14,135 nucleotides of DNA from Endomicrobium sp. (GCA_031277075.1 JAISLV010000124.1:1-14135); one strand, 5' to 3'. Counted from the first letter of the stretch, positions 6,822-13,216 are shown. Made by a program: numbers and translations. The notes: generated from the letters alone by a model not told the origin.

Positions 6822-7092
6822 TCAGTTTTATCATTTCGTTAATTTTTTTTTCATAACTATCTGAAATATTATTATGCATTCCTTTGACTTTAAACAGCTC
6901 CGAAGCGATCTTTAGAGCCGCGACAATAGCCACTTTCTGAGTATCAACAATGTTAGGGTCTTTATTCTGAACTTGACGGCACTTATCTTCAAAATACCTT
7001 ATAATATCAGGCAATATCAACTCGTGCGTTTCCAAAAAATCAGTGTCAATATCAATATTTCTGCCGATGATTTTTGCGGGTATTTTAGGCAT
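6796..7092 (-). CDS. zapA: Cell division protein ZapA
   Basis: 98-residue ZapA-like protein. ZapA binds FtsZ and promotes bundling of the Z ring at mid-cell. The family layout is visible: an N-terminal beta segment (PAKIIGRNIDIDTDF), a globular part with LPDIIRYFEDKCRQVQ, the characteristic DTQKVAIVAALKIASELFKVKG (about 50-71), and a C-terminal helix. The ATG follows directly on the stop codon of the upstream coiled-coil gene (TAA-ATG), so the two are almost certainly co-translated; AAAGGCG in the upstream gene serves as ribosome-binding site. 6S RNA follows about 10 nt after the stop, a synteny shared with many bacteria, which supports the identification of both. Confidence 0.85.
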   Translation of the reverse strand: MPKIPAKIIGRNIDIDTDFLETHELILPDIIRYFEDKCRQVQNKDPNIVDTQKVAIVAALKIASELFKVKGMHNNISDSYEKKINEMIKLIDETGFVN

Positions 7093-7323
7093 TTAAGACG
7101 CCTTTAACGTATCAATTTTTTTTAAAATTCTTTCAATTTTCAACGCGGCTTGCTCGGTTTTGTCTTTAAGAACGGCGTATTTATTTATTTTTTTCTTATT
7201 TTCTTCGCTCTCTCTTATAAAATAACCAAGCTCCGTTTTCAATCTCAAATTTTCGTCTTTGGTTTTTCTAAGAGTTTCCGCCATTTTTTGAATCTTTAAA
7301 ACTAAAACCTCAATATTTTCCAT
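7093..7323 (-). CDS. Small coiled-coil protein, ZapB-like
   Basis: 76-residue protein that is almost entirely heptad-patterned coiled coil (VLVLKIQKMAETLRKTKDENLRLKTELGYF, then KINKYAVLKDKTEQAALKIERILKKID). It lies directly upstream of zapA with no intergenic base, and size, composition and position suit a ZapB-type division protein that bridges ZapA at the Z ring. Coiled coils are poor evidence of homology, so the function is inferred mainly from the partner. There is no ribosome-binding site before the ATG; instead a consensus-like promoter ends 5 nt upstream of it, implying a leaderless message. Confidence 0.72.
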   Translation of the reverse strand: MENIEVLVLKIQKMAETLRKTKDENLRLKTELGYFIRESEENKKKINKYAVLKDKTEQAALKIERILKKIDTLKAS

Positions 7324-7328
7324 AACAT

Positions 7329-7357
7329 ATTCTACAATTTGACCAAATAAGTGTCAA
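7329..7357 (-). promoter_or_regulatory. Promoter of the zapB-like/zapA genes
   Basis: On the minus strand a perfect TTGACA (7352-7357) and TAGAAT (7329-7334) are 17 bp apart. Only 5 nt separate the -10 from the ATG at 7321-7323, so the predicted start site falls on or next to the A of ATG. Confidence 0.75.
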
Positions 7358-7399
7358 TAAGAAAATTTTTATGAATTTTCTTTGTTTTTCCGCGCGCAA

Positions 7400-7428
7400 T
7401 TGTATTTTTAGACCATTTAAGGTATAAT
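7400..7428 (+). promoter_or_regulatory. Promoter of the ABC exporter gene
   Basis: TTGTAT (7400-7405) and a perfect TATAAT (7423-7428) are 17 bp apart. The ATG follows 9 nt after the -10, so the mRNA would have about 2-4 untranslated nucleotides and no ribosome-binding site. It is divergent from the zapB-like promoter across the same 114-bp gap. Confidence 0.75.
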
Positions 7429-7437
7429 AGCGAAATT

Positions 7438-9243
7438 ATGAAAAACAAAGATAACTCGCAGAAAAAAAATACTAGCGGCAAAAGTAAATTGTTTTGGAAA
7501 AACATAAACGCCAAATCATACTCCGACTTAAAGAGAGTATGGCTTATATATGTTTTGCCTCAATGGAAACTTCTTGTAATTTCAATAATTTTTATGATAA
7601 CTTTCGGAGCTTTAGAAGCTCTTACCGTAAAAATGCTTGAACCTGTTTTTAACGAAGTTTTTATTGATAAAAATAAAGAAGTTCTCTATATAGTCGCTTT
7701 GCAGGTTTTGTTCGTTTTTGCGGCAAAGGGTTTGGCGTATTATATTCAATCGGTTACTATGGTAAAAATAGGCGTCAATTTTACCAAAAGACTACAGGTT
7801 GACTTATACAAAAAAATCATAGTTCAAGATATGGATTTTTTTCACAAAAACAATTCAGGCGGGCTTATAACCTATTTCATACAAGATATAGGCGTAATAA
7901 GAGACACCGTATTAAACTCAATGACTACTTTAGTAAAAGACGTTTGTTCCGTATCATTTTTAATAGCCCTGATGTTTTATAAAAATTTTGAAATGGCTTT
8001 AGCGATGTTTTTGTTATTTCCCATCGGTTTTTACCCTATAGTATATTTCGGCAAAAAAATAAAAAAGATATTTTCAAAACAGCAATTGTCCTTTTCAAGT
8101 TTGTATTCTTCTCTTACGCAATCTTTTCAAGGCATAAAAATAGTCAAGTCTTACAATATGGAAAAAGTTGAAACTCAAAAAATTGAAATAAACGCGCAAT
8201 CCATCGCAGATATTCAAGTGAAAATGGCAAAAAACAACAATATTTTAAGTCCTCTTATGGAATTTTTAGGAGGATTTGCCGCCGCCGCCACGCTTTGCTA
8301 CGGCGGGTATAAAATTGTCAACGGCACGCTTACAACAGGCGCTTTTATGGTTTTTTTGCTAGCTATTGTAGCGGCTTATAAACCGATGAAATCTCTTGCA
8401 AATCTCAATATGCGCGTTCAAATGGGCATTAAAGCTATAGAAAGAGTATTCTCCATAATGGATAAAAAACCCGTTATATTTGACAGCCAAGACGCTAAAA
8501 ATCTTGAAGTTTCAAAATGCAAAATCATACTGGAAGACGTTAAATTTGACTATGTTTCAGGTCACGAAGTTCTGCACGGCATTTCTATGGAAATTAAAGA
8601 AGGCGAAACCATAGCTATTGTCGGAGCGGCGGGTTCGGGAAAATCTACGATTATAAATTTGCTTTTGAGGTTTTACGACGTTAAGTCGGGCAGAATTCTT
8701 ATAGACGGACAAGACGTTAGAGAAGTAAGGTTAAAATCTTTGAGAGATAAAATCGCTTTTGTTTCGCAAGACGTTGTGCTGTTTGACGATACGATAGAAA
8801 AAAACATTTTAATGGGCAATTCTTCAGCGTCGCGTCAAGACGCGATTTTCGCAGCAAAAAACGCCGCCGCAGACGATTTTATAATGAAACAGAGAAACGG
8901 CTACGACACTATCGTAGGCGAAAGAGGCGGCAATCTTTCAGGCGGGCAAAAACAAATGATTTCAATAGCGCGCGCAATGTTAAAAAATGCGCCTATTCTT
9001 TTGCTCGACGAGGCTACAAGTTCGCTTGACACAAAATCTGAAAGAATGGTTCAAGAAGGGCTTGAAAAACTTATGAAAGGCAGAACGTCAATAGTGATAG
9101 CTCACCGTTTGTCAACAATAGTCAATGCGGATAGAATATATGTTTTTGATTTGGGAAAAATAGTTGAAAGCGGAACGCATAAAGAACTTTTAGCAAAAAA
9201 CGGCTATTACGCAACCCTGTACAATATGCAGTTTAAAAATTAA
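7438..9243 (+). CDS. msbA: MsbA-like ABC exporter, fused permease and ATPase
   Basis: 601-residue half-transporter that would work as a homodimer in the inner membrane. The N-terminal domain (about 35-335) holds six membrane helices, with segments such as LLVISIIFMITFGAL, FVFAAKGLAYYI and AFMVFLLAIVAAY. The nucleotide-binding domain (about 355-601) has Walker A GAAGSGKST (~395-403), the Q-loop VSQDVVLFDDTI, ABC signature LSGGQKQ (~500), Walker B ILLLDEATSSLD (~519-530) and H-loop AHRLST (~555). Overall resemblance is to lipid A/phospholipid flippases of the MsbA group, which fits an outer-membraned cell, but other ABCB-type exporters have the same layout and the substrate cannot be read from sequence. 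The first ATG lies next to its promoter -10; no better-placed start with a ribosome-binding site was found. Confidence 0.9.
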   Translation: MKNKDNSQKKNTSGKSKLFWKNINAKSYSDLKRVWLIYVLPQWKLLVISIIFMITFGALEALTVKMLEPVFNEVFIDKNKEVLYIVALQVLFVFAAKGLAYYIQSVTMVKIGVNFTKRLQVDLYKKIIVQDMDFFHKNNSGGLITYFIQDIGVIRDTVLNSMTTLVKDVCSVSFLIALMFYKNFEMALAMFLLFPIGFYPIVYFGKKIKKIFSKQQLSFSSLYSSLTQSFQGIKIVKSYNMEKVETQKIEINAQSIADIQVKMAKNNNILSPLMEFLGGFAAAATLCYGGYKIVNGTLTTGAFMVFLLAIVAAYKPMKSLANLNMRVQMGIKAIERVFSIMDKKPVIFDSQDAKNLEVSKCKIILEDVKFDYVSGHEVLHGISMEIKEGETIAIVGAAGSGKSTIINLLLRFYDVKSGRILIDGQDVREVRLKSLRDKIAFVSQDVVLFDDTIEKNILMGNSSASRQDAIFAAKNAAADDFIMKQRNGYDTIVGERGGNLSGGQKQMISIARAMLKNAPILLLDEATSSLDTKSERMVQEGLEKLMKGRTSIVIAHRLSTIVNADRIYVFDLGKIVESGTHKELLAKNGYYATLYNMQFKN

Positions 9244-9308
9244 TCCTCCCCCCTACATATATATAAGCGTTTTTAACAACCGCTTTTCCAAAACTCATGT
9301 TATCTAGC

Positions 9309-9341
9309 CGCCGTCCTCATTTGAGACTGACGGCGCTTTTT
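9309..9341 (+). terminator. Intrinsic terminator of the ABC exporter gene
   Basis: Stem CGCCGTC (9309-9315) with GACGGCG (9329-9335), a 13-nt loop, then CTTTTT. The loop contains the -35 box of the next promoter, and the U-tract abuts its -10. A weaker AAGCG/CGCTT hairpin lies upstream at about 9266-9288. Confidence 0.7.
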
Positions 9342-9349
9342 GATATAAT
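9321..9349 (+). promoter_or_regulatory. Promoter of the DUF192 gene, embedded in the terminator
   Basis: TTGAGA (9321-9326) and TATAAT (9344-9349) are 17 bp apart, and the -10 is extended (TG at 9341-9342). The ATG at 9357 begins 7 nt after the -10, so the transcript should start at or one base before the start codon. Confidence 0.75.
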
Positions 9350-9356
9350 CAAATTT

Positions 9357-9812
9357 ATGAAAAAATTAAATTTTATTATTGTATTGACGCTTTTTGCGGC
9401 GTCTGCGGCTTTCGCTCAAAATAAAATAGCCGACGGCAAAAGCGTTAAAGTTTTAATCGGAAAAAAAGAATTAGTTCTTGTCGCGGCGACAGAGCAAAAA
9501 AGCCACGTTCAAGGTCTTTCGGGCAAAAAGAAAATGCCCAAAGACGGTATGATATTTATTTTCGCCAGCGCAAGACCGCTTGTATTTTGGATGAAAGATA
9601 TGAATTTTGCGATAGATATTGTGTGGGTAAAAGAAAACGAAATTCTTGGTTTTGCTCAAAACGCGCAACCCGAACCCAAAAAAGCGGATTATCTTTTAAG
9701 GAAATATTTTTCCCCTCAAGACGCCGACGCCGTTATAGAATTAAACGCGGGCGACGTCGAAAAATTCAATATTAAAGAGGGCGACAAAATTATAATTGAC
9801 GGCGTTTTTTAA
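9357..9812 (+). CDS. Exported DUF192 protein
   Basis: 151-residue protein with a signal peptide (MKKLNFIIVLTLFAASAAFA, cleavage predicted after AFA) followed by a DUF192 domain (PF02643). The family core is present: HVQGLSGKKKMPKDGMIFIF, then PLVFWMKDMNFAIDIVWV (about 74-91) and a C-terminal VIELNAGDVEKFNIKEGD. The usual RGLM motif is VQGLSG here. These small beta-rich domains occur widely as exported single-domain proteins with unclear biochemical role. The frame is open upstream to 9297, but that would place codons across the terminator and promoter; the chosen start gives a classic signal peptide and lies right after the -10. No ribosome-binding site is present, in line with a leaderless mRNA. 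Confidence 0.9.
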   Translation: MKKLNFIIVLTLFAASAAFAQNKIADGKSVKVLIGKKELVLVAATEQKSHVQGLSGKKKMPKDGMIFIFASARPLVFWMKDMNFAIDIVWVKENEILGFAQNAQPEPKKADYLLRKYFSPQDADAVIELNAGDVEKFNIKEGDKIIIDGVF

Positions 9813-9815
9813 CAA

Positions 9816-9832
9816 ATCGCCGGCGCGGCGAT
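9816..9832. other. Small GC hairpin between the DUF192 gene and yqeY
   Basis: ATCGCC and GGCGAT surround five bases just after the DUF192 stop. A-rich rather than T-rich sequence follows on the plus strand, so it does not look like a normal terminator; it may stabilise the 3' end of the message or be chance. Confidence 0.35.
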
Positions 9833-9862
9833 AAAAATAAGATTTTTAGAGAGGAGACAGAA

Positions 9863-10297
9863 ATGATTAACAGATTGAGAGAAGATTTGAAAATTTATAT
9901 GAAATCTAAAGATATGGAAAAATTAAACGTCGTGCGCGGCGTTTTAAACGAAATAAATATACGCGATATGAAAGGCGTAAAAATCAACGATGAAGAAATT
10001 TTGAGAGTTTGCCGCAGCGAAATAAAAAAAAGAAAAGAATCCATTGAAAGTTTTGAAAAAGGAAACAGAGCGGATTTGGCGGACAAAGAAAAAAGAGAAA
10101 TATGCGTAATTGAACGATATTTGCCTGCGGAGATAAGCGAAGAAGAGCTGATTGCAAAAGTTAAAGACGCGGCGCAAGCCTCAGAAGACAAAAGTTTTGG
10201 AGCTGTAATGAAAGCCTCTTTAGCCGCGCTAAACGGCGCAGCCGACGGCAAAAGAGTTTCCGCCGCGGTAAAAACAGTTTTAACGGCAAAAAACTAA
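9863..10297 (+). CDS. yqeY: YqeY/GatB-like domain protein
   Basis: 144-residue protein of the YqeY family, related to the tail domain of the amidotransferase subunit GatB and thought to interact with tRNA or aminoacyl-tRNA systems, although no firm cellular role is established. Family signs: N-terminal LREDLKIYMKSKDMEKLNVVRGVLNEI, central EIKKRKESIESFEKGNRADLADKEKREICVIERYLP (about 53-88), and the C-terminal GatB-like part with SFGAVMKASLAALNGAADGKRVSAAVKTVL. A good GAGGAG lies about 7 nt before the ATG, unlike the leaderless gene upstream. It may be cotranscribed with the DUF192 gene 50 bp upstream. A MITE-like element begins 6 nt after its stop. Confidence 0.9.
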   Translation: MINRLREDLKIYMKSKDMEKLNVVRGVLNEINIRDMKGVKINDEEILRVCRSEIKKRKESIESFEKGNRADLADKEKREICVIERYLPAEISEEELIAKVKDAAQASEDKSFGAVMKASLAALNGAADGKRVSAAVKTVLTAKN

Positions 10298-10303
10298 AAG
10301 TAA

Positions 10304-10485
10304 TGGGTGTCTCTAAAAACCCTAACGCCCGTTTTTGCCTTGCGCCTTGAGACATTGTCTCTGCGGATTGCTGCGTCAGAAAATTTGTCCGTCCTTACTC
10401 TTAGGACGCGGCTTGCATTTTCTTCTTTGCACTGCCGAAAAATTTGCGGCAATTGCAAACATTATAGGTTTTTGCAAGACACCCA
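10304..10485. mobile_element. MITE-like element with terminal inverted repeats, copy 2
   Basis: 182-bp relative of 6438-6620 in the same orientation. The outermost 8 bp are a perfect inverted repeat (TGGGTGTC at 10304-10311, GACACCCA at 10478-10485); further in, the left end continues CTCTAAAAACCCTA against a right end TATAGGTTTTTGCAA. AAT occurs at both edges and could be a short target duplication. The central 12-bp inverted repeat of copy 1 is eroded here (TTGAGACATTGTCTCTGC), whereas the ACGCGGCTTGCATTTTCTTC block is intact. It separates the convergent genes yqeY and the GIDE-protein gene. Open frames inside it are not conserved between the copies. Confidence 0.75.
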
Positions 10486-10514
10486 ATGGCGTTTAAACGA
10501 CTTCTTATTATAAA

Positions 10515-10555
10515 AAACCGCCGCCGCTCATAGTATCATTGTAGCGGCGAGGTTT
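10515..10555 (-). terminator. Terminator of the lemA-GIDE operon, overlapping the stop codon
   Basis: On the minus strand AAACC-A/C-CGCCGCT-type arms (10515-10528 with 10543-10555: CGCCGCT/AGCGGCG and AAACC/GGTTT, small internal bulge) enclose a 14-nt loop and are followed by TTTTTTATAAT. The GIDE-protein stop codon (10528-10530) lies at the base of the loop, so its last codons form the upstream arm. Confidence 0.7.
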
Positions 10556-11466
10556 ATTTTTTTAAACAATCCTAAATATTGAGCGCTAAAGGCGTTTGGA
10601 AAAACTTCAAGCCTTACAAGCGCGTCGAAAACGGCGAAAACCGTTAAAAGTATTCCGCATATAAGCATTGCGGCGGTTTGTATGAACAATTTTTGCGTAA
10701 GCTGTTTTTCAGATTTATTTGAAATTATGAAAACCCCGTTTTCAGTCCCTTTTGATATTTCAACATATCCGTTTTCGGGAATCTCATGCCGCGCGATAAC
10801 GCTTTGCGTTATTCTTTTTTTAGCTGACGACCATTCGTCTTCCGATATTTTACCGTCGCCGTTTGCGTCGTACTTATCGTAGAAATGTTCGTCTTTTTTG
10901 GCGGCTATTACGGCTTTATATATCTCTTTTTGCAAGTCTGCGTCTTTGCCTGAAGACGCCGTCCCTAAGCAATACACATAGTCGCCTTCTTTAATTTCGG
11001 ACTCTTCGTAATAATAATCTCTGTCGCTCCATTTTTTATTATCCGCTATTATTTCCGCTTTATCGGGGTTAATATAAGCGACTCCCGTTTCGTCTTCAAT
11101 AAAAAAAGGGTTTAATACGAACTCGTCTCTATTTATATTAATTTTTTCCCGCTCAGTCGCGCTGGAAGATCCCGCGCCCGTTTCTTTTATTACAAAACTG
11201 CGGTATATTAATGAATAGTTAAACGCTTTTTTCGCTCTGCCGTAAATTTCCACAAAACCCATCTGCAAAGAGCCTATTTTAGACGAAGCCGTATCTCTTA
11301 TAAAACTGAGTTTTCTGTATTTCAAAAACGCGCAGATATAAGTGGCGGCGCCCAAAATAAAAACTGTCGCGCTAAACGCAAAATAAGTTTTATATCCTAA
11401 AGCCGAAACGACGAGCGTTATAATAATCGCCGCCGATATAAAAAAGAAAACCGACATTAAATACAT
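10528..11466 (-). CDS. GIDE-domain membrane protein with an EF-hand loop
   Basis: 312-residue inner-membrane protein, cotranscribed with lemA 20 bp upstream. Two N-terminal helices (about 5-22 and 27-48) and one near the C-terminus (262-285) flank a soluble part. That part resembles the GIDE domain of bacterial MUL1-like proteins: KIGSLQMGFVEIYGRA (63-78), INRDEFVLNPFFIEDETGVA then YINPDKAEI (about 111-139), and EIKEGDYVYCLGTA (157-170). Between the GIDE core and the last helix is a canonical 12-residue calcium loop, DANGDGKISEDE (200-211), in the context YDKYDANGDGKISEDEW. LemA and GIDE proteins are frequent neighbours; the function of the pair is not established. GGAGG lies 4 nt from the chosen ATG; a second ATG three codons on is possible. 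Confidence 0.8.
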   Translation of the reverse strand: MYLMSVFFFISAAIIITLVVSALGYKTYFAFSATVFILGAATYICAFLKYRKLSFIRDTASSKIGSLQMGFVEIYGRAKKAFNYSLIYRSFVIKETGAGSSSATEREKININRDEFVLNPFFIEDETGVAYINPDKAEIIADNKKWSDRDYYYEESEIKEGDYVYCLGTASSGKDADLQKEIYKAVIAAKKDEHFYDKYDANGDGKISEDEWSSAKKRITQSVIARHEIPENGYVEISKGTENGVFIISNKSEKQLTQKLFIQTAAMLICGILLTVFAVFDALVRLEVFPNAFSAQYLGLFKKINLAATMIL

Positions 11467-11486
11467 TGCGCCTCCGATTGTCCGAT

Positions 11487-12071
11487 TTATTGTTTTAGTA
11501 AAATTTCAACTTGCCGATTTTCTTGCGCGTCGGCTTTAAACATATCTTTTTCTTCATACTTCAAAAAATTTGCTATAACAATATCTGGTATTTGTTTAAT
11601 TCTAGAGTTAAAAACCGCTACGGAAGCGTTATAAAATTCCCGTCTATCAGCTATGGCGTTTTCTAAGCCTGTGATTCTTTTTTGAAGATACATAAATTCG
11701 TCGTTTGCTTTAAGCTCGGGATAATTTTCGGAAACCGCGTACAACCCTTTCAAAGCCCCGTCTAAAGCAAAATCAGCGCGCAGCTTTTGAACGGTTTCTT
11801 TAGAATTCAAAAAGAAATTTCTTGCGGAAACGACTTCCTGCAAAGTTTTCGCTTCGTGGCGCATATAGCCTTTGCACACTTCAACAAGATTTGGAATTTC
11901 GTCAAATCTTTGTTTTGTCAAAACGTCAATATTAGAGCTTGCCCTCTCAATATTTATTTTAAGAGTTATAAGCGAATTGTAAATATTTACCGCAAAAACA
12001 ATCAAAGCTATAAAAATTAAAACCGAGATTAAAGCCGTAAGCAAAATAGCCGCGCTTAAAATTATAGACAT
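11487..12071 (-). CDS. lemA: LemA family membrane protein
   Basis: 194-residue LemA protein: one N-terminal transmembrane helix (about 3-28) and a helical bundle. Family motifs are present: YNSLITLKINIERASSNIDV, LTKQRFDEIPNLVEVCKGYM, EVVSARN, ENYPELKANDEFMYLQKRIT, LENAIADRREFYN, and VAVFNSRIKQIPDIVIANF. LemA proteins are widespread and usually of unknown role, presumed to act at the cell envelope. The ribosome-binding site GGAGAG is 4-5 nt from the ATG. First gene of the lemA-GIDE operon, divergent from rpsT. Confidence 0.93.
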   Translation of the reverse strand: MSIILSAAILLTALISVLIFIALIVFAVNIYNSLITLKINIERASSNIDVLTKQRFDEIPNLVEVCKGYMRHEAKTLQEVVSARNFFLNSKETVQKLRADFALDGALKGLYAVSENYPELKANDEFMYLQKRITGLENAIADRREFYNASVAVFNSRIKQIPDIVIANFLKYEEKDMFKADAQENRQVEILLKQ

Positions 12072-12108
12072 TACGCTCTCCTGTTACCGTATAGTTTGTT
12101 AGACGTTC

Positions 12109-12137
12109 ATTATATAATAATTACAAAAATTTGACGA
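12109..12137 (-). promoter_or_regulatory. Candidate lemA promoter
   Basis: On the minus strand TATAAT (12109-12114) has TCGTCA (12132-12137) 17 bp upstream. The -35 box occupies nearly the same base pairs as the rpsT -35 on the opposite strand. Confidence 0.5.
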
Positions 12138-12159
12138 GGTCTTTTTAATAATGTATAAT
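12131..12159 (+). promoter_or_regulatory. rpsT promoter
   Basis: TTGACG (12131-12136) and a perfect TATAAT (12154-12159) are 17 bp apart. The start near 12166 leaves a leader of about 40 nt with a strong GGAGG about 12 nt before the ATG. Confidence 0.8.
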
Positions 12160-12205
12160 TCCAAAATCATTTGTTACTATAAGAATTTTCGGAGGAATAA
12201 AGTAA

Positions 12206-12493
12206 ATGGCAAAACTTAAAACGGGAAGACACACTTCGGCTCTTAAAGAGGCGAGAAAAACTAAAAAGAGAACGCTCAAGAATAAATCTGTAAAAAGCCA
12301 AATAAAAACGTCCGTAAAAAGAGTGGAAGACGCAGTTAAGAAAAACGACGCCGCTCTTGCCGCGCAACATCTAAACGCCGCTTTTTCGCAATGGGACAGA
12401 GCCGCAAAAAGAAACATAATACACAAAAACGCGGCGTCAAACCAGAAAGAAAGACTTGCAAAAAAAGTAGCGTCAATTTTAAAAACGAAATAA
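12206..12493 (+). CDS. rpsT: 30S ribosomal protein S20
   Basis: 95-residue, very lysine-rich helical protein of the small ribosomal subunit that binds 16S rRNA. Recognisable by MAKLKTGRHTSALKEARKTK, the middle KNKSVKSQIKTSVKRVEDAV, and the C-terminal AAKRNIIHKNAASNQKERLA followed by KKVASIL, matching the family's HKN.AARkKSRLakkl ending. Length is slightly above the usual ~86-90. It has its own promoter, a good ribosome-binding site (GGAGGAA) and terminator, so it is a monocistronic unit, as rpsT usually is. Confidence 0.96.
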   Translation: MAKLKTGRHTSALKEARKTKKRTLKNKSVKSQIKTSVKRVEDAVKKNDAALAAQHLNAAFSQWDRAAKRNIIHKNAASNQKERLAKKVASILKTK

Positions 12494-12556
12494 AAAACAT
12501 AATAAATAAAAAACCGCCCGCTTTAAAACGGACGGTTTTTTTATTTATTATGTTTT
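12494..12556. terminator. Long bidirectional terminator between rpsT and the flavodoxin gene
   Basis: A GC core (CCGCCCG and CGGACGG, one mismatch) with an 8-nt loop is extended by complementary A and T tracts and further by AAAACATAATAAAT / ATTTATTATGTTTT, giving an almost uninterrupted stem of about 27 bp per side. It reads as a terminator in both directions and touches both stop codons. Confidence 0.9.
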
Positions 12557-13130
12557 ATTTAATTTTTATTTCTTCAAGCCATAAAGACGCGTCTTTTTCG
12601 GTTGCGCTTTTTCCTTGAAAAGAGCCTATATTTAACACGTCCGATTTAGGAAGAGCTTTTTTTACGTCCGCCAAACTTCTGCTTGCTCCGCCGCCTCCGT
12701 GCGTTACAAAAACGGCGACTCTTTTCCCCGACAAATCGTTTTCCGATATAAACGTATTTACCGCAGGAGCGATAGTTCCCCACCACACAGGCGAACCTAT
12801 TATAATAGTATCGTATTGCGATATGTTTTTAACTTTCTCTTTCAAAGCGGGCTTATAGCCCGAATTAACTTCTTTTTTGCCCTGTTCCGTAACCTCGTGA
12901 TACGACGATGGATAAGGTTTTGACGGCTGTATTTCAAAAATGTCAGCGTCAAGCTGCTTTTGTATAATTTCCGCAAGAGCTTTTGTATTGCCTGAATGCG
13001 AGTAATAGGCTACAAGAATTTTTTTGTCCATTTTTGCGTCTCCGCCTGTTTTGTTTGAAGTCTGCGAATAAACTGAAGTCCACGCAAAAGCGCAAATCGC
13101 AAACGCTAAAACAACTGCAAGTTTTTTCAT
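12555..13130 (-). CDS. Exported flavodoxin
   Basis: 191-residue flavodoxin with a signal peptide (MKKLAVVLAFAICAFAWTSVYS, cleavage likely after VYS). The FMN phosphate loop SHSGNT is at 44-49 in KILVAYYSHSGNTKALAE; SPVWWGTIAPAVNTFI (113-128) and FVTHGGGGASRSLADV (141-156) form the rest of the flavin site, as in longer flavodoxin-like proteins of gut anaerobes. Such proteins carry electrons or reduce quinones and other small molecules. Ribosome-binding site AAAGGAGAG is strong. A second start is plausible at Met34 (13029-13031), preceded by GGAG 8 nt upstream, which would give a cytoplasmic form lacking the signal. It is transcribed from a MerR-type promoter divergent from merR. Export of a flavin protein by the Sec route requires flavin loading outside the cytoplasm. 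Confidence 0.9.
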   Translation of the reverse strand: MKKLAVVLAFAICAFAWTSVYSQTSNKTGGDAKMDKKILVAYYSHSGNTKALAEIIQKQLDADIFEIQPSKPYPSSYHEVTEQGKKEVNSGYKPALKEKVKNISQYDTIIIGSPVWWGTIAPAVNTFISENDLSGKRVAVFVTHGGGGASRSLADVKKALPKSDVLNIGSFQGKSATEKDASLWLEEIKIK

Positions 13131-13159
13131 CGTTTCTCTCCTTTAAAGATTTTAATTGC

Positions 13160-13190
13160 ATTATAAACATTAGAGCTTACTCTAAGTCAA
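13160..13190 (-). promoter_or_regulatory. MerR-type promoter and operator of the flavodoxin gene
   Basis: On the minus strand TTGACT (13185-13190) and TATAAT (13160-13165) are separated by 19 bp. The spacer holds the operator TTAGAG-TAAG-CTCTAA (13170-13185). An overlong 19-bp spacer filled by a dyad is the hallmark of promoters activated by MerR-family twisting of DNA. Confidence 0.85.
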
Positions 13191-13207
13191 GCGTTATTTT
13201 TAAAGTT

Positions 13208-13216
13208 TGCTATAAT
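13208..13216 (+). promoter_or_regulatory. Candidate merR promoter, extended -10
   Basis: TGC-TATAAT at 13208-13216 with no good -35 box. The start would be near 13223, leaving a leader of about 167 nt that carries two palindromic repeats. The flavodoxin operator lies just upstream, so MerR could also affect this promoter. Confidence 0.45.

Noticed and set aside
9297..9356. Longer DUF192 protein starting at 9297
   Set aside because: The extension would translate the terminator and promoter and bury the signal peptide; transcription is predicted to start after it.
10307..10513. Small plus-strand protein in the MITE-like copy 2
   Set aside because: It spans the element and runs into the GIDE terminator; the reading frame is not shared with copy 1 along its length.
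12145..12426. Hydrophobic minus-strand frame opposite rpsT
   Set aside because: It is the antisense shadow of lysine-rich S20 codons and has no support of its own.
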